Shown: positions 1 through 6,200 of the stretch, one piece after another
Layout of the letters: each line of letters begins with the position of its first letter
Position numbering within the stretch: position 1 is the first letter of the stretch
Origin: Devosia sp.
Lineage (GTDB): Bacteria; Pseudomonadota; Alphaproteobacteria; Rhizobiales; Devosiaceae
DNA: 8,137 bases
Assembly (NCBI GenBank): GCA_028290245.1
Contig: JAQGKG010000295.1
Location: forward strand, 1-8,137
Reading direction: 5' to 3'
Notes under the pieces: model-generated
Database searches by the model: none
Told to the model about the DNA's origin: nothing
The model's input: the letters and a program-made list of their open reading frames with translations, nothing else
Position numbers and translations under genes: made by a program

Positions 1-1316
1 TCGTCGAGCGCATAGCGGCTCTCGCGGAATGGCAGGCCGAGATGGTCGCGCAGCGTATCGCCGACCTGATCGCGTGAGTGACGTCCGCGCTGTTCGAGGA
101 TCGGCAGCACGTGAGCGTCGAAGTCGTCGAGGCCAATACCCTGCAGCGGGAAGCCCAGCACGAAGCCGTCCGACGCGCCGGTATCGACCCATTCCTCGAT
201 CTTGCCGGCAATCTGCTCAGGCGTACCGACGAATTCACTGCGCGGCGTCGTCGATTCCAGTGCCACTTCGCGCAGGGTCTGGCCCTTCTCCTTGGCGACC
301 CGCTTGATGCGATCAGTGCCGGATTTAAAGTTGTTAGCGCCAAGATCGCCGAGTTCGGGGAATGGCGCATCGACGTCGTACTGCGCGAAATCGTGGTGGT
401 CGAAGAAGCGACCCAAATAGGCCAGTGCCTCGCTCACATTCACCAGGTCGCGAATTTCCTGATACTTGCGGTTGGCCTCTTCTTCAGTCGAGCCGACGAT
501 AGGCCCGATCCCCGGCAGCACCTTGAGCGCATCGGCACCACGGCCATGCGCGATGGCGCTCTGCTTGAGCTTCTGCGTCAGCTCGCGGTTTTCCTCAATC
601 GAGGACGCTCCGGCAAACACCGCATCGGCATGACGCCCGGCCAGCTCGATGCCCGCATCGGACCCGCCAGCCTGGAACAGCACCGTCTGCCCCTGCGGCG
701 AGCGCTGGATGTTGAGCGGACCTTCAGCCGAGTGGAACTTGCCCTTGAAATTCAGCCTATGCAGCTTGGCGAAATCGGCAAACTGGCCATTGGACCGGTC
801 ACGCACGAAAGCGTCGTCGTCCCAGCTATCCCACAAGCCTTTGACGATCTCGATATGCTCGCCGGCAATCTCGTAGCGCAACGCGTGATCAGGGTGGTTG
901 GCGCGACCGTAGTTCTTGGCCGATCCTTCCAGCGGCGAGGTCACCGCATTCCAGCCAGCGCGGCCCTTGCTGATCAGGTCGATCGAAGCGAACTGCCGCG
1001 CCACCGTGAACGGGTCGCTATAGGACGTGGAGAGCGTTCCCACGAGACCGATCTTCTTGGTCACCGCCGCTAGGGCCGACAACAGCGCAATCGGCTCAAA
1101 CCGGTTAAGGAAATGCGGGATCGACTGCTCGTTGATATAGAGCCCGTCCGCCACGAAGGCGAAAGCAATGCCGGCCGCTTCGGCGCGCTTGGTGGTCTCA
1201 AGGATATACTCGAAATTGACGCTGGCGTCGGCCGGCACGCTAGGGTGCTTCCAGGCGTTCATATGACCGCCGGGGCCGTGCAGCATGATGCCGAAGGGAA
1301 TGCGTTTCTGGCTCAT
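1..1316 (-). CDS. NtaA/SnaA/DszA-family FMN-dependent monooxygenase (3' end beyond left edge)
   Basis: Flavin-dependent monooxygenase of the LLM superfamily, nitrilotriacetate-monooxygenase component A subgroup. Members are cytoplasmic, use FMNH2 from a separate NAD(P)H:flavin reductase plus O2, and oxidatively cleave C-N or C-S bonds. I read 438 residues from ATG 1314-1316 to the edge with no stop. The family is usually about 440-460 aa, so nearly all of it is here. Landmarks are an N-terminal strand RIPFGIMLHGPG (residues 5-16), the hallmark block SYSDPFTVARQFASIDLIS (98-116) followed by KGRAGWNAVTS, then RYEIAGEHIEIVKGLWDSW (147-165), LFQAGGSDAG (213-222) and VGTPEQIAGKIEEWV (363-377). TLRDHLGL near the C-terminus also fits this subgroup. 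An AGGAG Shine-Dalgarno lies 8 nt upstream and overlaps the preceding gene's stop, so the two LLM genes look co-transcribed. No flavin reductase is visible in the window. The substrate (aminopolycarboxylate, sulfur compound or other) cannot be decided from sequence. Confidence 0.93.
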   Translation of the reverse strand, partial: MSQKRIPFGIMLHGPGGHMNAWKHPSVPADASVNFEYILETTKRAEAAGIAFAFVADGLYINEQSIPHFLNRFEPIALLSALAAVTKKIGLVGTLSTSYSDPFTVARQFASIDLISKGRAGWNAVTSPLEGSAKNYGRANHPDHALRYEIAGEHIEIVKGLWDSWDDDAFVRDRSNGQFADFAKLHRLNFKGKFHSAEGPLNIQRSPQGQTVLFQAGGSDAGIELAGRHADAVFAGASSIEENRELTQKLKQSAIAHGRGADALKVLPGIGPIVGSTEEEANRKYQEIRDLVNVSEALAYLGRFFDHHDFAQYDVDAPFPELGDLGANNFKSGTDRIKRVAKEKGQTLREVALESTTPRSEFVGTPEQIAGKIEEWVDTGASDGFVLGFPLQGIGLDDFDAHVLPILEQRGRHSRDQVGDTLRDHLGLPFRESRYALD

Positions 1317-1324
1317 TTTGGAAG

Positions 1325-1329
1325 CTCCT
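1325..1329 (-). promoter_or_regulatory. Ribosome binding site of the NtaA-type gene, overlapping upstream stop
   Basis: On the minus strand the bases read TAGGAG. The TAG is the stop codon of the upstream LLM gene (1328-1330), and AGGAG is a consensus Shine-Dalgarno 8 nt before ATG 1314-1316. This fixes the start and suggests that ribosomes finishing the first gene can feed the second. Confidence 0.75.
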
Positions 1330-2335
1330 AAGCGGAAAGGGCGGTGGGCAGGGCGACTTGGCGTGCATCGGCCAGCAGGTCGAGCGCTTCGAGGCGGCTA
1401 TCGCCGGCGTTGAACAGGTCGATGATGAATTCCTCGATGCCGTGATGGGCAGCGAGTTGGTCGAGCGCCGCGATAATGTCGCGGCCGTCGCCGGCAAGCG
1501 CGGTCGATTGACGCCGCTCGACGGTGTAGTCGGTGACGCCTGCCTGACGGGCATATTCGGCGGCCTGCGCCTCGCTACCGACGGTGACGCTTTGCGCGCC
1601 GGGGATGTGCACCCGGTATGGCGTGAAATTTTCAGCCTGCGCTTTGGCCTCAGCCGCACATGGGTCGACCAGTGCGGCCAGCGCCACGATGGGGCTGCGC
1701 CCGGTCACATCGCGATAGGTGCTGATGGCCGCAGAAAGCGTCGCGTCGTCGCCGTTGAGGTGACGCGCAAAGACGAAGTTCCAGCCGAGCTCGGTGGCAA
1801 GGGCTGCGCTTTCGACGCTGGCACCGAGCAAATGCCGCTCGCCAACCTCGCTCGGTCTTGGCGTAGCGTCGAGCCCCTCGGGGCGCCTGCTCGCGTCCGA
1901 GCCAAGAAAGCTGTCGAGTTCGTAGAGCTGATTGCGAAAGTCGGTCTTGCGCTCAGGGTCGCGCCCAGCTTGCAGCGCCTTGGTCGACAGTGGCAAACCA
2001 CCGGGCGCCTTGCCGATGCCGATATCGACGCGCCCCCGCGCCAGTGCCGCCAGCAGGTTGAAATTTTCCGCCACCTTGTAGGGGCTGTAATGCTGCAGCA
2101 TCACCCCGCCGGAGCCGATGCGGATGTGTTTGGTCTGCGCCGCCAAATAAGCCAGCAGCACCTCTGGGGAGGAGCTGGCAAGGTCCGGCGTGTTGTGATG
2201 CTCGGCCACCCAGAAGCGGTAAAAACCTAGCGCTTCGGCGCGTTGCGCCAGTGCTACGGTCCGCGCCAGGGCTTGCGTCGAGGTCTCCCCACGAACGATG
2301 GGGCTCTTGTCCAACACACTCAAAGCATAGCTCAT
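1328..2335 (-). CDS. LLM class flavin-dependent oxidoreductase, MsnO8/YvbT-like
   Basis: A second luciferase-like protein, 335 aa, complete, of the group often annotated MsnO8-family LLM oxidoreductase. Expected to be a soluble TIM-barrel enzyme using reduced flavin and O2; the natural substrate of this subgroup is generally unknown. Seen in the sequence: YALSVLDKSPI at the N-terminus (residues 3-13), FWVAEHHN (41-48), the family block GSGGVMLQHYSPYKVAENF (74-92), GRVDIGIGKAPGG (101-113) and a C-terminal barrel end EEFIIDLFNAGDSRLEALDL (301-320). Length is normal for the subgroup. Start ATG 2333-2335 has a modest AGGG Shine-Dalgarno at 2341-2344 with a short 5-nt spacer. It is the promoter-proximal gene of a two-gene unit with the NtaA-type monooxygenase, 11 bp apart, and is divergent from the amine oxidase gene. 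Alkanesulfonate- or nitronate-type activity is possible but not shown. Confidence 0.93.
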   Translation of the reverse strand: MSYALSVLDKSPIVRGETSTQALARTVALAQRAEALGFYRFWVAEHHNTPDLASSSPEVLLAYLAAQTKHIRIGSGGVMLQHYSPYKVAENFNLLAALARGRVDIGIGKAPGGLPLSTKALQAGRDPERKTDFRNQLYELDSFLGSDASRRPEGLDATPRPSEVGERHLLGASVESAALATELGWNFVFARHLNGDDATLSAAISTYRDVTGRSPIVALAALVDPCAAEAKAQAENFTPYRVHIPGAQSVTVGSEAQAAEYARQAGVTDYTVERRQSTALAGDGRDIIAALDQLAAHHGIEEFIIDLFNAGDSRLEALDLLADARQVALPTALSA

Positions 2336-2368
2336 TGCATCCCTGCCAGTTCGTTCTCTTGTGCAGGA

Positions 2369-2397
2369 ATTATAAGTCTACTAATTTGATAGATAAA
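2369..2397 (-). promoter_or_regulatory. Candidate sigma-70 promoter for the two LLM genes
   Basis: Minus-strand TATAAT (2369-2374) is a perfect -10 hexamer. Seventeen bases upstream is TTTATC (2392-2397), a weak -35 matching 3 of 6 consensus bases. Transcription would begin near 2362, leaving a leader of about 27 nt before ATG 2333-2335. The surrounding DNA is clearly AT-richer than the genes. A strong -10 with a weak -35 is typical of activator-dependent promoters, but that is inference. Confidence 0.45.
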
Positions 2398-2413
2398 TCG
2401 AAGAGCGCTTCGA
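2398..2413. promoter_or_regulatory. 16-bp near-palindrome, candidate operator in divergent spacer
   Basis: TCGAAG (2398-2403), spacer AGCG, CTTCGA (2408-2413): six-base arms are perfect inverted repeats. It abuts the weak -35 of the minus-strand LLM promoter and lies about 100-115 bp upstream of the divergent amine oxidase gene, a suitable place for a dimeric regulator controlling both sides. No regulator gene is present nearby in the window, so the binding protein is unknown. Confidence 0.3.
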
Positions 2414-2515
2414 AACCGCCATTTCAGTAGGCTATTTCTGTTTCCGCACCTTCGCGGCAAGTCCCGCCTACCGCCCTGCACCGCCGCAACAGATTTTGTG
2501 CGAGCAGCCGTCCAA

Positions 2516-2520
2516 TGGAG
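2516..2520 (+). promoter_or_regulatory. Shine-Dalgarno supporting GTG start at 2530
   Basis: TGGAG lies 9 nt before GTG 2530-2532 and overlaps the alternative in-frame ATG at 2515. No purine-rich site precedes that ATG. The downstream GTG would give a protein starting MKVSIVGAGIAG, the usual tight N-terminus of a Rossmann FAD-binding protein. This favours GTG 2530 as the true start. Confidence 0.55.
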
Positions 2521-2529
2521 AAATTGCCT

Positions 2530-3639
2530 GTGAAAGTATCGATCGTCGGCGCCGGTATTGCCGGATTGTCCCTCGCCTGGGCGCTACGGAAGCGCGGCGC
2601 TGAGGTGGCCCTATTCGATGCTGGCCCGATTCCAAATCCGGTCTCATCGTCCTTCGACGAACACCGCATCACCCGCCATTCCTATGGCCACCTGCCCGGT
2701 TATGGCGCACTGATGCCGCAGGCCTTCGCCGTCTATGATGAGCTTTGGGCGGATATCGGCGCTACCCATTACCTGCCCACCAACATGGTCTTCGTGTCGC
2801 GCTCGGAAACCGACTGGTCCGCCTCGGCGGCCGAACTTGATCGGGTCAACATCCCGCACCGCCTGATATCTCCCGCCGAAGTCGCCACCCGCCTGCCCAT
2901 GCTGCATGCCGGTGGCGTCACCTCAGCCTTCGAGGCAGGCGGCGCCGGCATGCTGTTCGCCAGCCGTATCGTCACCGACCTCGCCCGCTGGGTTGCCGAG
3001 CATGGCGTCTCGCTCCACCCGCATACGCAGGTCGAGGACATCGATGCCGCCAGGGGATCGCTCACCGCAGGCGGCACGCGCCATGACGCCGATCTGGTCG
3101 TCGTCTCAGCCGGAGCCTGGTTGCCGGAACTACTCCCCAAAACCGCCGGTCGCATGGTACCGTCCCGCCAGTTACTGCTGTATCTGCAGCCGCCCGCTGA
3201 CCTCGCCAAAGCCTGGTCGAAAGCGCCTATTTTGGTGGACAGCGGCAGCGGCCACGGCGCTTACATCCTGCCGCCGCGTGGTGGCACCCGCCTCAAGATC
3301 GGCGACCACATCTTCACCCGCCGCGGCCAGGGCAGCGATGACCGTACCGCCACCGACGCGGACGTCGCGCCGGTACTTGCGTCGGCTGCCTCTATCTTTG
3401 ATCGCTTCGAGGACTACAAAATCCTCGAGCGCAAGGTCTGCTATTACACCGTCACCGACGATGAGAGCTTCGTGGTCGAGCCCATCGGCCCGGCCGGCTG
3501 GGTGCTCAGCGCCTGCTCCGGGCACGGCTTCAAGCTCGGCCCATTGATTGCCAAGGGGCTCGCAGACGCCATTATTGATAACCGAAGCCCAGAGCATTTG
3601 CGGGAGTGGGCTGCCGGACGCGCGGCCCGTAGCGGATAA
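2530..3639 (+). CDS. FAD-dependent amine oxidase, monomeric sarcosine oxidase-like (DAO family)
   Basis: Predicted soluble flavoenzyme that oxidises a secondary or N-alkyl amino acid with O2, giving an imine/aldehyde, an amine and H2O2. It is 369 aa from GTG 2530, or 374 aa from the in-frame ATG 2515; the Shine-Dalgarno favours GTG. Numbering from GTG, it has the dinucleotide motif GAGIAG (residues 7-12), then RITRHSYG (46-53), which matches the MSOX substrate-loop Arg pair. LKIGDH (255-260) carries the equivalents of MSOX Lys265 (oxygen activation) and His269. CYYTVTDDESF (304-314) begins with the equivalent of Cys315, the covalent FAD attachment. SGHGFK (330-335) carries His and the carboxylate-binding Lys348 equivalents. 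All known key residues are therefore present, so an active enzyme binding a carboxylated amine is likely. These equivalences come from memory of the family, not an alignment. It stands alone, divergent from the LLM pair, and is followed by a terminator. Sarcosine itself is not proven as substrate. Confidence 0.93.
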   Translation: MKVSIVGAGIAGLSLAWALRKRGAEVALFDAGPIPNPVSSSFDEHRITRHSYGHLPGYGALMPQAFAVYDELWADIGATHYLPTNMVFVSRSETDWSASAAELDRVNIPHRLISPAEVATRLPMLHAGGVTSAFEAGGAGMLFASRIVTDLARWVAEHGVSLHPHTQVEDIDAARGSLTAGGTRHDADLVVVSAGAWLPELLPKTAGRMVPSRQLLLYLQPPADLAKAWSKAPILVDSGSGHGAYILPPRGGTRLKIGDHIFTRRGQGSDDRTATDADVAPVLASAASIFDRFEDYKILERKVCYYTVTDDESFVVEPIGPAGWVLSACSGHGFKLGPLIAKGLADAIIDNRSPEHLREWAAGRAARSG

Positions 3640-3755
3640 GCATCTCTGTGACTTGAGCAACGGCAGCAAGTTACCCGTAGAATTGCTCGCCTGTACGAAT
3701 CCCACTTGCTCTGCTCGCCATGATGATGCTGGTTTTATAAACCCCTATCTTACCG

Positions 3756-3784
3756 ATCTGCCGCTCTCAATAGCGGCAGATTTT
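3756..3784 (+). terminator. Rho-independent terminator of the amine oxidase gene
   Basis: A perfect nine-base stem TCTGCCGCT (3757-3765) / AGCGGCAGA (3772-3780) encloses the 6-nt loop CTCAAT and is followed by TTTT (3781-3784). A3756-T3781 can extend the stem to ten pairs. The T-run is on the plus-strand 3' side only, so it serves plus-strand transcription. It lies 117 nt after the amine oxidase stop. The T-tract is short, so strength is uncertain. Confidence 0.6.
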
Positions 3785-4033
3785 GGGAGATTAGCCTTGC
3801 GGCGAGAACGGCAGAAATCGGGTCGAGACCTGTCTTGGGAGTGAGCGCCCTTCCGTACCGCTTGCCCCTTGTCCTCCGTTTCGGCATTCGCAAACGTTCT
3901 CCATAAGCAGACACTCATCTTTGCCCGGCGAAGCGTCTCATTCGGGGTAATTCAGCAACGCGGATGGCTTGCGTATAGACGCCCGGCAGGCAGCCCCCAG
4001 GTAGTTTACGCTTCCTCAGCAGTGGACAAGAAC

Positions 4034-4060
4034 ATTGCCTATAACCGCTCAATAGGCAGT
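4034..4060. terminator. Weak hairpin between convergent genes, possible terminator
   Basis: TGCCTAT (4036-4042) and ATAGGCA (4052-4058) form a seven-base perfect stem around a 9-nt loop. A T-G wobble (4035/4059) and an A-T pair (4034/4060) can extend it to nine pairs. The minus-strand 3' flank is only loosely T-rich (ATGTTCTTGT), and the plus-strand flank is similarly poor. It is the best candidate I see for ending the minus-strand ABC/nitrilase operon, about 130 nt past its last stop, but it lacks a proper U-tract. Confidence 0.25.
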
Positions 4061-4191
4061 TGTTTCCATGGCGAGGTCGGCGAAGGTTGATGAACAGTTT
4101 GAATTTGCCTGGCCTAGTAGCCAAGGAGAGCCCAGCGCAAATCGCCAGTATTATGATGGGCGTATGAGCCGGAACCCATCGGCAAGGCCGC

Positions 4192-5178
4192 TCAGCGTTT
4201 TACCGGTTCGGTGGAAAAACGGGCTGCGCGGGGGTCCAGTTCATGCCCCTGCCGCTCTGTGAGCGAACCATAAAGCTCAGGCCTGCGGCCGCGGATCCAG
4301 CGGCGTCCGGTGGCGAGCGGCAGCAGTTCAAGGTCGAGATCGGCGACCACCATGGCATCGGCTGCAGCCCAGGTTTCGGCGAGGATCCTGCCATAAGGGT
4401 CGATGATCATGGCATTGCCGGTGCGAACTTCGCCATTGTCTTCGCCGACGCCGTTGGAAAACAGCAGGAACATGCCGTTGTCGTGAGCCCGGGCCGGCAA
4501 CCAGCGCAGGAGCCACTCGCGCCCCTTCGGCCCCCGAAATTCGGCTTCAATCGTCTCCCGGTCGAGGTCACGGTTGCGCCACAAGGCCGTGTCGATCACA
4601 CCCATGGCATGGGGGCTACGCGACTGTGTGCCACCGGTCTGGTGGGGAGCCAGCAACACATCGGCACCTAGCAGCGCCGTGGCTCGGGCGTTCTCCACCA
4701 GATTGTTGTCCCAGCAGATCAGGACACCGACGCGCACATTCCACGGCGTGTCGAACACCGTATAGCGGTCGCCACTAGCAATCTCATCGTGTTCGAAGGC
4801 ATGGATCTTGCGGTGGATGTGGTGACTACCGTCTGGCAGTGCCACGAGGTAGGAATTGTAGAGCTTGCCACCCTCGCCCCGCTCCAGGAACCCGGCGCCG
4901 ATCAACATGCCGGACTGTTTTGCGAGCTCGCGTATGCGCCGCGACGAGGGCCCGGACTCGGCGTCTTCGGCCAGTTCATCCAGTTGCGCGCGGTCAAGAA
5001 AAGGTACGTGCCAATAACCAGTGATGCACATCTCGGGGAAAACCAGCATTTGCACATCCTGCTCGCGTGCAGCGGCGACGAAGCCCTCGATTATCGCCAG
5101 GTTATAGGTCTTGTCGTTTGCTCGGTGGGTGAACTGCACCGTGGCTGCCCGGATCGTGGTCGGCTGCGGTCCGCTCAA
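4192..5178 (-). CDS. Nitrilase-superfamily carbon-nitrogen hydrolase
   Basis: Predicted cytoplasmic hydrolase of non-peptide C-N bonds (amide, carbamoyl or nitrile), 328 aa. The complete catalytic triad is visible: Glu49 in VFPEMCITGY (46-55), Lys124 in IHRKIHAFEH (121-130) and Cys155 in GVLICWDNN (151-159). The block GADVLLAPHQTGG (171-183) follows, and the C-terminal GNAMIIDPYGRILAET (254-269) is the usual dimer-face strand. The start is TTG 5176-5178. It overlaps the TGA of the upstream ATPase gene as TTGA, and GGAAAGG sits 7 nt before it; the next in-frame ATG is residue 44, inside the fold. It is the last gene of the ABC operon, so it probably acts on the imported solute or a product of its oxidation. 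Nitrilase branches are hard to separate by eye. Amidase, N-carbamoyl hydrolase and true nitrilase all remain possible. Confidence 0.93.
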   Translation of the reverse strand: MSGPQPTTIRAATVQFTHRANDKTYNLAIIEGFVAAAREQDVQMLVFPEMCITGYWHVPFLDRAQLDELAEDAESGPSSRRIRELAKQSGMLIGAGFLERGEGGKLYNSYLVALPDGSHHIHRKIHAFEHDEIASGDRYTVFDTPWNVRVGVLICWDNNLVENARATALLGADVLLAPHQTGGTQSRSPHAMGVIDTALWRNRDLDRETIEAEFRGPKGREWLLRWLPARAHDNGMFLLFSNGVGEDNGEVRTGNAMIIDPYGRILAETWAAADAMVVADLDLELLPLATGRRWIRGRRPELYGSLTERQGHELDPRAARFSTEPVKR

Positions 5179-6188
5179 GACATGGCCTTTCCGTCGGCAT
5201 CGAAGCGGTGGAGGAAGGCCGGATTGGCCGAAACGAACACCGTGGTATCCGGTGTGAAGCTCTGTTCGCCGAACAAACGAACAGTGATGAGCCCCGCTGC
5301 CTCGCTTTCGAGGTATAGATTGGTGTCGGCGCCCAGGTGCTCCACATGCATCACCCGCGTCTCCAACTGCCCTTCGGTGGAGTGGACCGTCAGGTGCTCG
5401 GGCCTGATGCCAATCGTTGTGGCGTCTGTCATGCCCAGCTTTTCGGCGGGAATGAAGTTCATCTGCGGCGAACCGATGAACCCGGCGACGAAGGTGCTGG
5501 CGGGCTTGTTGTAGAGCTCCATGGGGGAGCCGATCTGTTCAATCCTGCCGGCGTTCAGCACCACTATGCGGTCCGCCAGGGTCATGGCTTCTACCTGATC
5601 GTGCGTGACATAGATCATCGTGGCCTTGAGCTGCCGGTGTAGCCGCGCGATCTCGAGGCGCGTGTTGACGCGAAGAGCGGCGTCGAGATTGGACAGCGGC
5701 TCGTCAAAGAGGAAGAGCTTGGGCTTGCGAGTCAAGGCGCGACCAATGGCAACGCGCTGGCGCTGGCCGCCCGAAAGCTCTGCAGGGCGGCGATCCAGGT
5801 AAGGTTCGAGCGACAGCATGCGGCTGGCTTCGGCAACACGCGCTTCAATATCCGCCGCTGGCTCTCCCGCTTGCTTCATGGCGAGAGCCATGTTGTTGCG
5901 AACCGTCAGGTGCGGGTAAAGTGCGTAGGTCTGGAACACCATGGCGATGCCGCGCTTGGCAGGGGGCAAGTTATTGACGACCTGCCCATCGATCTCGATC
6001 GTGCCTGAGCCTGCGTCTTCGAGGCCCGCTATCATGCGAAGCAGGGTTGACTTGCCGCACCCCGAAGGTCCCACGAAGACTATGAATTCCCCATCGTGCA
6101 CTTCGAGATCGAGGCCGCGTATCACTTCGGTATTGCCAAAGCTCTTGGTGATGCCTTGCAGGCGCAGGCGGGTTGTGAGGTTGGCCAT
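5175..6188 (-). CDS. ABC transporter ATP-binding protein, MalK/UgpC/MsmK family
   Basis: The ATPase subunit that powers a sugar-type (CUT1-like) importer at the cytoplasmic face of the inner membrane. It is 337 aa, slightly shorter than E. coli UgpC or MalK. Seen in order: Walker A GPSGCGKST (40-48), Q-loop Gln86 in MVFQTYALYPHLTV (83-96), ABC signature LSGGQRQRVAIGRAL (138-152), Walker B LFLFDEPLSNLDA (158-170) and H-loop His196 in IYVTHDQVEAMTLADR (192-207). These are followed by a C-terminal regulatory/TOBE region with the family motif IGIRPEHLTV (259-268). Start ATG 6186-6188 has AGGA seven nt upstream. It sits 9 bp after the Gfo/Idh/MocA gene and overlaps the nitrilase start. It is expected to dimerise and serve the two permeases upstream. 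All catalytic motifs are intact. Confidence 0.96.
   Translation of the reverse strand: MANLTTRLRLQGITKSFGNTEVIRGLDLEVHDGEFIVFVGPSGCGKSTLLRMIAGLEDAGSGTIEIDGQVVNNLPPAKRGIAMVFQTYALYPHLTVRNNMALAMKQAGEPAADIEARVAEASRMLSLEPYLDRRPAELSGGQRQRVAIGRALTRKPKLFLFDEPLSNLDAALRVNTRLEIARLHRQLKATMIYVTHDQVEAMTLADRIVVLNAGRIEQIGSPMELYNKPASTFVAGFIGSPQMNFIPAEKLGMTDATTIGIRPEHLTVHSTEGQLETRVMHVEHLGADTNLYLESEAAGLITVRLFGEQSFTPDTTVFVSANPAFLHRFDADGKAMS
5186..5192 (-). promoter_or_regulatory. Ribosome site inside ATPase gene, for the TTG-started nitrilase gene
   Basis: Minus-strand GGAAAGG lies within the last codons of the ATPase gene, 7 nt before TTG 5176-5178. Good spacing supports the unusual TTG start, although an ATG at 5181-5183 is nearby in the ATPase reading frame. 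Confidence 0.5.
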
Positions 6189-6195
6189 GGCGCTG

Positions 6196-6200
6196 TCCTA
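6196..6200 (-). promoter_or_regulatory. Ribosome site of ATPase gene formed by the upstream stop
   Basis: Minus-strand TAGGA combines the TAG stop of the Gfo/Idh/MocA gene (6198-6200) with the AGGA Shine-Dalgarno of the ATPase gene, 7 nt before ATG 6186-6188. It indicates coupled translation and fixes the ATPase start. Confidence 0.6.

Larger units (their letters stand above)
3640..4191. other. 552-bp convergent gap without a convincing gene
   Basis: Lies between the stops of the plus-strand amine oxidase and the minus-strand nitrilase gene. Base composition is less GC-biased than the flanking genes. The only open frames are under 100 codons, overlap one another on both strands, lack good ribosome sites and have no recognisable motif. 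It holds an intrinsic terminator (3756-3784), a second weaker hairpin (4034-4060) and a short stretch resembling a tRNA 3' end (3695-3720). A small RNA or a degraded gene could be hidden here, but nothing positive supports either. Confidence 0.6.

Noticed and set aside
78..1073. 331-codon plus-strand open frame opposite the NtaA-type gene
   Set aside because: It lies entirely antisense to a gene with clear family motifs, has an arginine-rich composition typical of mirror frames in GC-rich DNA, and shows no recognisable domain.
1358..2230. 290-codon plus-strand open frame opposite the MsnO8-like gene
   Set aside because: Antisense shadow of a well-supported LLM gene; no ribosome site or motif.
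2386..2415. Plus-strand promoter for the amine oxidase (TTGATA at 2386-2391)
   Set aside because: The -35-like hexamer matches 5 of 6, but no acceptable -10 occurs 16-18 nt downstream; the best has only 3 of 6 matches.
2906..3547. 213-codon plus-strand open frame in another frame of the amine oxidase
   Set aside because: Ser/Pro/Arg/Ala-rich low-complexity translation with no domain; the overlapping frame carries all the catalytic motifs.
3172..3705. 177-codon minus-strand open frame over the oxidase 3' end and terminator region
   Set aside because: Mostly antisense to the oxidase; composition and lack of motifs suggest a shadow.
3869..4090. 73-codon plus-strand open frame in the gap
   Set aside because: Starts with TTG, has no ribosome site, overlaps opposite-strand frames and shows no similarity I recognise.
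3915..4124. 69-codon minus-strand open frame in the gap
   Set aside because: Basic, motif-free translation with no operon context and overlapping the plus-strand frame; not distinguishable from chance.
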